Part shown: piece by piece, positions 15,958 through 20,750 of the stretch
Numbering within the stretch: the stretch's first letter is position 1
Layout: each line of letters starts with the position of its first letter
DNA from: Paulinella micropora
Taxonomy: Eukaryota; Cercozoa; Imbricatea; Euglyphida
DNA: 20,750 nucleotides
Direction: 5' to 3'
Assembly (NCBI GenBank): GCA_009731375.1
Contig: BJOX01000218.1
Span: forward strand, 415,464-436,213
Notes under the pieces: model-generated
The model's input: only the letters and a program-made list of their open reading frames with translations
Databases searched by the model: none
Told to the model about the DNA's origin: nothing
Translations under genes and position numbers: made by a program

Positions 15958-17512
15958 GAGAGAGAGAGAGAGCACATACATACATACATACATACATACA
16001 TACCTACCTACCTACCTACCTACCTACCTACCTGCACAGGTCCTAAGTGTGAGAACGGTCATCCCAAGTACGAGCTGCCTGACGAGACCAACCCCAAACC
16101 TCCCGTGCCGGTCTGCTGCCTTACTTACTTACTTGCTTACTTGCTAACTTCCTTACTTGCTTACTTGCTTTGTCATTTACTTACTTATTTACCTGCTTGC
16201 TTGCTTGCTTGCTTACTTGCTTACTTGCTTACTTGCTTACTTGCTTACTTGCTTACTTACTTGCTTGCTTGCTTGCTTGCTTGTTGCTTGCTTGCTTACT
16301 TGCTTGCTTACTTGCTTGCTTACTTCCTTGCTTGCTTACTTGCTTAGTTCCTTCCTTACTTCCTTACTTGCTTACTTGCTTACTTGCTTGCTTGCTTCCT
16401 GTCTTGCTTACTTGCTTAGTTCCTTGCTTACTTCCTTACTTGCTTACTTGCTTACTTGCTTACTTGCTCGCTTACTTCCTTGCTTCCCTGCTTGCTTACT
16501 TGCTTCCTTGCTTCCCTGCTTGCTTACTTGCTTACTTGCTTGCTTACTTACTTACTCCTGGACATCCAAAGTACGAGCTGCTTGACGAAAACAATCCCAA
16601 ACCGCCCTTACCGGTCTATCCTATCCTATCCTATCCTATCCTATCCTATCCTATCCTATCCTATCCTATCCTATCCTATCTTATCCTATCCTAATCCTAT
16701 CCTATCCTATCCTATCCTATCCTATCCTATCCTATCCTATCCTATCCTAATCCTATCCTATCCTATCCTATCCTATCCTATCCTAATCTTATCCTAATCC
16801 TATCCTAATCCTATCCTAATCCTATCCTAATCCTATCCTATCCTATCCTAATCCTATCCTAATCCTATCCTAATCCTATCCTAATCCTATCCTAATCCTA
16901 TCCTAATCCCATCCTAATCCTATCCTTATCCTATCCTTATCCTATCCTAATCCTATCCTAATCCTATCTAATCCTATCCTAATCCCATCCTAATCCTATC
17001 CTAATCCTATCCTAATCCTATCCTAATCCTATCCTAATCCTATCCTAAACCTATCCTAATCCTATCCTATCCTATCCTATCCTATCCTATCCTATCCATC
17101 TATTCACCCATGCACTATCAATAGGTGATGCAATGTGATTATTGTAACAAAGAGGGACACACAGATCGGTATTGCCCCGACATCGGCCTCAATGCCAGCA
17201 AACGCAAACTAAGAGACGTCAAGTATTCTCTCTCTCTCTCTCACTCTCTCTCTCACTCTCTCTCCCTCCCTCCCCCCCTCTCTCTCCCCCNNNNNNNNNN
17301 NNNNNNNNNNNNNNNNNNNNNNNNNNNNNNNNNNNNNNNNNNNNNNNNNNNNNNNNNNNNNNNNNNNNNNNNNNNNNNNNNNNNNNNNNNNNNNNNNNNN
17401 NNNNNNNNNNNNNNNNNNNNNNNNNNNNNNNNNNNNNNNNNNNNNNNNNNNNNNNNNNNNNNNNNNNNNNCTATCTATCTATCCATCTATCCATCTATCT
17501 ATCTATCTATCG

Positions 17513-17546
<34 letters not shown>

Positions 17547-17576
17547 TTATCTATCTATCTATCCATCCATCCATCC

Positions 17577-17627
<51 letters not shown>

Positions 17628-17660
17628 CATCCATCCATCTATCTATCCATCCATCCATCC

Positions 17661-17718
<58 letters not shown>

Positions 17719-17802
17719 AAATGCGCGTGTGTGTGCAGAGAGGTGACCTGTTTCAAATGCGGCGCGCAAGGACACTACGCCAACGTCTGTCCCAACAAAA
17801 GG

Positions 17803-17851
<49 letters not shown>

Positions 17852-18249
17852 GCCCGGGCTAGGTCCCTTCGGGGGTTTAGGCCTTTACACAATGTCATCA
17901 TTGTAGCTTGCGCAAGCTTACGGTGCTCAAAACACTTGGACTAACGGCTTCCTTTTCTTTCTCTTCTTCCTTATCCTCCCACTCTCCATTCCTAGATTGC
18001 CTTTTTCTTCAACGTCCTTCCTCCTCTTCTTTTTCCAGAACACAGTCTACCCGTGATTCCCATCCCGGACACATGCACAGTACACAAATTATTGTTTGAT
18101 GTGAAACTGCGTTCCTTTGCAAGGACTACATTCCTTTGCGACATCTCATCTATCTATCTATCTATCTATCTATCTACCTACCTACCTACCTACCTATCTA
18201 CCCACCTATCTATCCACCTACCTACCTACCTATCTATATATCTACATGC

Positions 18250-18307
<58 letters not shown>

Positions 18308-18365
18308 ACCTATCTACCTATCTACCTATCTACCAATCTACCTACCTACTTACCTACCTACCTAC

Positions 18366-18415
<50 letters not shown>

Positions 18416-18737
18416 CTACTCTTCCTACTTATCTACCTATCTATCTACCTATCTATCTACCTATCTATCTATCTATCTATCTATCTATCCATCCATCCAT
18501 CTATCCATCCATCCATCCATCCATCCATCCATCTATCCATCCATCCATCCATCCACCCATCCATCCATCCATCCATCCATCCACCCATCCATCCACCCAT
18601 CCATCCATCGATCCATCCATCCATCTATTTCTTAACCTAACTATCGCTGTATCTATCTGCCCAGGCGCGCAGCGCCCCCTGGTGGCTTCCGCTTGCCCTC
18701 CGGTAGACTGGCAACGGTGATCTATCTATCTATCTAG

Positions 18738-18798
<61 letters not shown>

Positions 18799-18831
18799 CA
18801 TCTATCCATCTATCTATCCATCCATCTATCC

Positions 18832-18874
<43 letters not shown>

Positions 18875-18889
18875 CATCTACCTACCTAC

Positions 18890-18924
<35 letters not shown>

Positions 18925-19013
18925 CCTATCTATATATCTACCTATCTATATATCTACCTACCTACCTATCTACCTACCCACCTACCCACCTACCTACCTA
19001 CCTATAGACCTAC

Positions 19014-19045
<32 letters not shown>

Positions 19046-19046
19046 A

Positions 19047-19092
<46 letters not shown>

Positions 19093-19367
19093 CCTATATC
19101 TACCTACCTACCTACCTACCAACCTACCTATCTACCTACCTACCTACCTACCTACCTCCCCGTCTACCTACCCACCATGTATATCTGTCTGTCTATCTAT
19201 ATTGTAGATTAGAAGACGAGTTCAAGGGTTTCGTTCAGGATCTTGCGTGTTTTTTTCCCTTGTGTCATATTGCTAAGATAGCGCTTGACGAGAGCTTTCA
19301 CACAAGCCGCTACATAACCTAACCTCTCCCCCTCTCCCTCTCCCTCTCCCTGTCCCTCTCTCTCTCT

Positions 19368-19434
<67 letters not shown>

Positions 19435-19535
19435 TCCCTCCCTCCCTCACACTCACTCACTCACTCACTCACTCTCACTCACTCACTCTCTCTCTCTCTC
19501 TCTCACACACACAATCTCTCTCTTTCTCTTTCTCT

Positions 19536-19575
<40 letters not shown>

Positions 19576-19960
19576 GACCCTCGCGGGCAATATTTCGAGG
19601 AGTCGGATGAGTATGACCCTGACAATAGCAACGACAACAAGATTATGAACGATAACAATGACAGCAACAATCATAATAATAATCATATGGACACTCGCGG
19701 GCGCGCGACCGGGCCCCCGGGCCAGCTGCCACCTCAACCTGGGCAACAGCCGTTACACTCACAGCAGCAGCAGCAGCACGTGCTACAGCCACACAACCCC
19801 CCACATGGCCAGCCCGGGCCGCCCTACAGTCAGCACAATGTGCCACAGCAGCAGCAGCAGCAGCGGCCTATGCAGCAAATGCAATTGCCTCGGCCGGGCC
19901 AGCAGCAACAACAGCAAGTATGTATGTATGTATGTATTTATGTATGTATGTATGTAAGTA

Positions 19961-20001
<41 letters not shown>

Positions 20002-20157
20002 CGGTAAAGTAAAGTAAAGTAAAGTAAAGTGAGTCAGTGTAAGTCAGTAAGTAAGTAAGTTAGTAAGTAAGTAAGTAATTAAAGTAAAGTAAGGTAAGGT
20101 AAAGTAAAGTAAAGTAAAGTAAAGTCAAGTAAAGTAAAGAAATTAAGTAAGTAAGCG

Positions 20158-20194
<37 letters not shown>

Positions 20195-20750
20195 CAAGTA
20201 AGTAAGTAACCTCGAGCTTGGTTTTTGTTTGTTTTTTTGCTGAGCAGCAGCAGCAGGGCGAGCCCAGGCAAGTGTTTCCTTGGGAAAGACAGGACAGGTA
20301 TATGAATATCTAATCTTACTGTAGATGTAGAAGGAGATGTAGATGATGTAGATGTAGATGTAGATGTAGATAGACGTAGCCGTAGACGTAGACGTAGACG
20401 TAGATGTAGATGTAGATGAAGATGTAGATGCATATGCATATATATGTATATGTATATAGGAGACCGATGGGCATGGGAGGACCGGCGGGACCTATGGGTA
20501 TGAAGAGCATCGGGGTATGCATGTGTATATGTGTGTGTGTGTGTTTTTGGTTGGTTGGTTGGTTGGTTGGTTGGTTGGTTGGCTGGCTGGCTGGCTGGCT
20601 GGTTGGCTGGTTGGTTGGTTGTTTGGTTGGTTGGTTGGTTGGTTGGTTGGCTGGCTGGTTGGTTGGTTGGTTGGTTGGTTGGTTGGCTGGTTGGCTGGTT
20701 GGTTGGTTGGTTGGTTGGCTGGTTGGTTTTGGTTGGGTGTGCGCTGCAGG
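12976..20750 (+). CDS. CPSF4: CPSF30/CPSF4 polyadenylation factor, 12 exons visible, incomplete at both ends
   Basis: Exons 12976-13039, 13333-13444, 14000-14058, 14181-14217, 15491-15562, 16040-16110, 17125-17222, 17739-17801, 18665-18716, 19576-19917, 20245-20297 and 20460-20514 join in phase to about 360 residues. Numbered from the first split codon: ZF1 second half C4/C10/H14; ZF2 C25, C33, C39, H43; ZF3 C53, C62, C67, H71; ZF4 C81, C89, C95, H99; ZF5 C105, C113, C119, H123; CCHC knuckles C143-C146-H151-C156 and C176-C179-H184-C189. Spacing matches CPSF30 (clipper, Yth1), the CPSF subunit whose ZF2-ZF3 read the AAUAAA signal with WDR33 and whose ZF4-ZF5 bind Fip1 in animals and yeast. The tail is N/Q/P-rich (211-341), then Met-Gly-Pro-rich. 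A next exon appears to start at 20750. ZF1's first half and the start codon are not seen. Introns are microsatellites. Confidence 0.95.
13116..13325. repeat. (CTAT)n / (CCTA)n intron
   Basis: CTAT to about 13200, CCTA/CTTA units after; the run forms the polypyrimidine tract of the next acceptor. Confidence 0.95.
13333..13444 (+). CDS. CPSF4: CPSF30 exon: ZF2 and start of ZF3
   Basis: 112 nt, acceptor CTATCTCCGCAG, donor AAAG|GTGCTT. Reads [20 protein letters not shown] then [17 protein letters not shown]. The hallmark CPSF30 ZF2 sequence identifies the gene. Confidence 0.97.
13449..13978. repeat. (CTTT)n intron with ATT island
   Basis: CTTT/TTTTC-type repeats with TC at about 13675-13692 and ATT at 13696-13722. 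Confidence 0.95.
14000..14058 (+). CDS. CPSF4: CPSF30 exon: rest of ZF3
   Basis: 59 nt, acceptor CCCTGGGCTAG, donor AAG|GTGAGA. Reads [19 protein letters not shown], completing C-x8-C-x4-C-x3-H. Confidence 0.95.
14070..14150. repeat. (GA)n intron
   Basis: Short GA intron repeat between CPSF30 exons; an exception to the pyrimidine sense-strand trend. Confidence 0.95.
14181..14217 (+). CDS. CPSF4: CPSF30 exon: first half of ZF4 (37 nt)
   Basis: Acceptor GTCATGTAG, donor CATG|GTACAA. Reads [12 protein letters not shown], a near-invariant CPSF30 motif. Confidence 0.95.
14237..15450. repeat. (CTT)n / (CTCCTT)n intron array, over 1.1 kb
   Basis: CTT to 14489, short unique piece with 10-N gap (14528-14537), CTCCTT-type units to about 14765, CTT to 14856, a CTTG patch, CTTGTT units, and mixed CTC/CTT to about 15445. 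Gives false poly-L, F, S, E and K frames. Confidence 0.95.
15491..15562 (+). CDS. CPSF4: CPSF30 exon: rest of ZF4 and start of ZF5
   Basis: 72 nt, acceptor CGTGGCGCAG, donor GACG|GTCACG. Reads [20 protein letters not shown] then CPD. Its 3' end is copied at 15650-15690. Confidence 0.93.
15571..15649. repeat. (TC)n intron tract
   Basis: TC run separating the true exon end from its copy. Confidence 0.95.
15650..15690 (+). pseudogene. Copy of the CPSF30 ZF5 exon 3' end plus donor
   Basis: ACGTGGCTGGCTTCTGTCCC then GAGGGTCAC (15662-15690) matches 15539-15567 at 28 of 29 bases. Further 5' one base is missing relative to the exon and the first ZF5 Cys codon TGT is CGT, so the copy cannot rebuild the finger in frame. 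Non-functional relic. Confidence 0.85.
15697..16033. repeat. AC, TC, GA, CATA and CCTA arrays
   Basis: AC 15697-15726; GCAC and CACC units to 15769; TC 15770-15826; GA 15873-15972; CATA/CCTA 15974-16033. Confidence 0.95.
16040..16110 (+). CDS. CPSF4: CPSF30 exon: rest of ZF5 and linker
   Basis: 71 nt, acceptor CCTGCACAG, donor CCG|GTCTGC. Reads [20 protein letters not shown] then PVP. Completes C-x7-C-x5-C-x3-H with the typical H-P-x-[FY]-E-L-P that follows ZF5. Confidence 0.95.
16119..16555. repeat. (TTAC)n / (TTGC)n array
   Basis: Mixed TTAC, TTGC and TTCC units between the exon and its diverged copy. Confidence 0.95.
16560..16613 (+). pseudogene. Diverged copy of CPSF30 ZF5-linker exon with donor
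   Basis: Reads [18 protein letters not shown] against [18 protein letters not shown]: 45 of 54 bases match; five codon changes are silent and three replace a residue. The donor CCG|GTCTAT keeps its position and phase, but the 5' third (acceptor and zinc Cys) is absent and replaced by TTAC/TTGC repeat. Confidence 0.85.
16614..17098. repeat. (CTATC)n and 11-bp (CTAATCCTATC)n array
   Basis: Pentamer CTATC from 16614, then alternation with CTAATC forming an 11-bp unit to about 17065, and pentamer again. Confidence 0.95.
17125..17222 (+). CDS. CPSF4: CPSF30 exon: CCHC zinc knuckle 1
   Basis: 98 nt, acceptor CTATCAATAG, donor GTCAA|GTATTC. Reads [20 protein letters not shown] then [12 protein letters not shown]; Cx2Cx4Hx4C RNA-binding knuckle. 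Confidence 0.95.
17231..17720. repeat. TC, 180-N gap, CTAT / CATC arrays
   Basis: TC/CCCTC to 17290, gap 17291-17470, then CTAT with CATC blocks to 17719. Confidence 0.95.
17739..17801 (+). CDS. CPSF4: CPSF30 exon: CCHC zinc knuckle 2
   Basis: 63 nt, acceptor GTGTGTGCAG, donor AAAAG|GTATCT (inside the CTAT repeat). Reads [20 protein letters not shown], the knuckle most like that of animal CPSF30. Confidence 0.95.
17848..17979 (+). mobile_element. Possible 5' part of the dispersed element
   Basis: Unique 130 bp between (CTAT)n and the repeat at 17980, starting CTGCCCGGGCTAGGTCCC and containing the hairpin AGCTTGCGCAAGCT. It may be the further 5' part of the element, absent from truncated copy 1. 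Confidence 0.4.
17980..18149 (+). mobile_element. Dispersed retroelement-like repeat, copy 3, with (CTAT)n tail
   Basis: About 170 bp, the longest copy, ending TTTGCGACATCTCAT and followed by (CTAT)n. Lies in a CPSF30 intron in the sense orientation. No coding capacity seen. Confidence 0.75.
18150..18640. repeat. CTAT, CCTA, TC, TA and CATC arrays
   Basis: CTAT/CCTA to 18245, TC to 18273, TA to 18303, CTAT to 18480, CATC/CACC to 18627. Confidence 0.95.
18665..18716 (+). CDS. CPSF4: CPSF30 exon: linker after knuckle 2
   Basis: 52 nt, acceptor ATCTGCCCAG, donor ACG|GTGATC. Reads [17 protein letters not shown]. No domain, but both phases fit the neighbours. Confidence 0.75.
18720..19199. repeat. 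CTAT / CCTA / CATC intron array
   Basis: Mixed tetranucleotide array with CCTA blocks at 18960-19010 and 19100-19160. Confidence 0.95.
19200..19322. other. Unexplained non-repetitive island inside a CPSF30 intron
   Basis: 120 bp of unique sequence. On the minus strand a frame from 19319 reads [20 protein letters not shown] and ends ELVF at a TAA (19209-19211). On + it follows an acceptor-like TTGTAG and is open as [16 protein letters not shown]. The neighbouring CPSF30 exons already join in phase without it. Confidence 0.35.
19323..19568. repeat. TC, CCCTC, AC and CACT arrays
   Basis: Pyrimidine-rich intron end; the final TC run (19538-19572) forms the polypyrimidine tract of the next acceptor. 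Confidence 0.95.
19576..19917 (+). CDS. CPSF4: CPSF30 exon: acidic, Asn-rich and Gln/Pro-rich tail
   Basis: 342 nt, acceptor (TC)nTCAG, donor CAGCAA|GTATGT. 114 residues: an acidic start [16 protein letters not shown], an Asn/Asp-rich patch ([19 protein letters not shown]), then Pro/Gln-rich sequence with Q5, Q6 and Q6 runs. Likely disordered, low-complexity protein; the largest exon in the window. Confidence 0.88.
19918..20215. repeat. (GTAT)n then (AGTA)n / (AAAGT)n arrays
   Basis: GTAT from the donor to 19960, AGTA to 20000, AAAGT/AAGTC units to 20148, AGTA to 20210. Confidence 0.95.
20245..20297 (+). CDS. CPSF4: CPSF30 exon: Gln run and short linker
   Basis: 53 nt if the first AG is used: [17 protein letters not shown]. 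Five consecutive AGs (20244, 20247, 20250, 20253, 20256) are all in-frame acceptors. Donor CAG|GTATAT. Confidence 0.8.
20318..20458. repeat. (GATGTA)n hexamer array, then TATATG units
   Basis: GATGTA/GACGTA units to about 20430, then TATATG up to the acceptor. Confidence 0.9.
20460..20514 (+). CDS. CPSF4: CPSF30 exon: Met/Gly/Pro-rich tail
   Basis: 55 nt, acceptor GTATATAG, donor GGG|GTATGC. Reads [18 protein letters not shown]. Phase 0 exit. Confidence 0.8.
20530..20740. repeat. (TTGG)n / (CTGG)n array
   Basis: GT run to 20544, then TTGG with CTGG variants. TGTGCGCTGCAG at 20738-20749 looks like the acceptor of a further CPSF30 exon starting at base 20750. Confidence 0.92.

Noticed and set aside
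13386-15997. Poly-Lys, poly-Glu, poly-Arg, poly-Leu and poly-Phe frames
   Set aside because: Products of CTTT, CTT and CTCCTT intron repeats on either strand.
16614-17098. Telomere-like repeat (CCTAATCCTATC)
   Set aside because: It lies inside a CPSF30 intron and grades into plain CTATC pentamers; it does not match the usual CCCTAA or CCCTAAA units.

Overview
This is nuclear DNA of a eukaryote. Short coding blocks (about 24 to 342 nt) with GT..AG borders are separated by introns made almost wholly of microsatellites, and nine N-gaps interrupt the assembly. The sequence alone does not fix the species. Moderate GC, very short exons and two-to-six-base repeats in nearly every intron suggest a protist or alga, but this is inference. 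Almost all long open frames here (poly-SL, poly-YLSI, CYVM, poly-K/E/D/N/F) are translated repeats, not genes.

Three split genes can be rebuilt by hand from splice sites and reading phase. (1) Gene A, + strand: an exon at 1205-1265 joins in phase to a terminal exon at 2616-2705 with a TAA stop; I do not recognise the product. (2) A short-chain dehydrogenase/reductase (SDR)-like gene, - strand, 9805 down to 4982: twelve exons give about 247 residues with a Gx3GxG Rossmann motif near the start, a TAG stop and no visible initiator exon; the catalytic Tyr and Lys appear to be missing. (3) A CPSF30/CPSF4-type polyadenylation factor, + strand, 12976 to beyond 20750: twelve exons encode half of ZF1, ZF2-ZF5 (CCCH), two CCHC zinc knuckles and an Asn/Gln/Pro-rich tail. 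Both ends of this gene lie outside what can be seen.

Layout: 1-2705 gene A with repeats; 2706-2990 GA/GACA repeats; 3000-4981 AT-richer, largely non-repetitive intergenic DNA between converging genes; 4982-9805 SDR gene; about 9806-12975 divergent intergenic/5' region with repeats and a 1.2-kb unique island; 12976-20750 CPSF30 gene.

The most interesting signals are structural. (a) Fragments of exons, usually the 3' end plus the splice donor, recur inside the adjacent intron across a microsatellite tract. There are examples in all three genes; some are exact, and others are old with mainly silent differences. (b) Pyrimidine-rich repeat strands follow the sense strand of each gene, so repeat polarity flips where gene orientation flips. 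(c) A short dispersed element with a (CTAT)n tail occurs three times, each time sense to its host gene and inside an intron.
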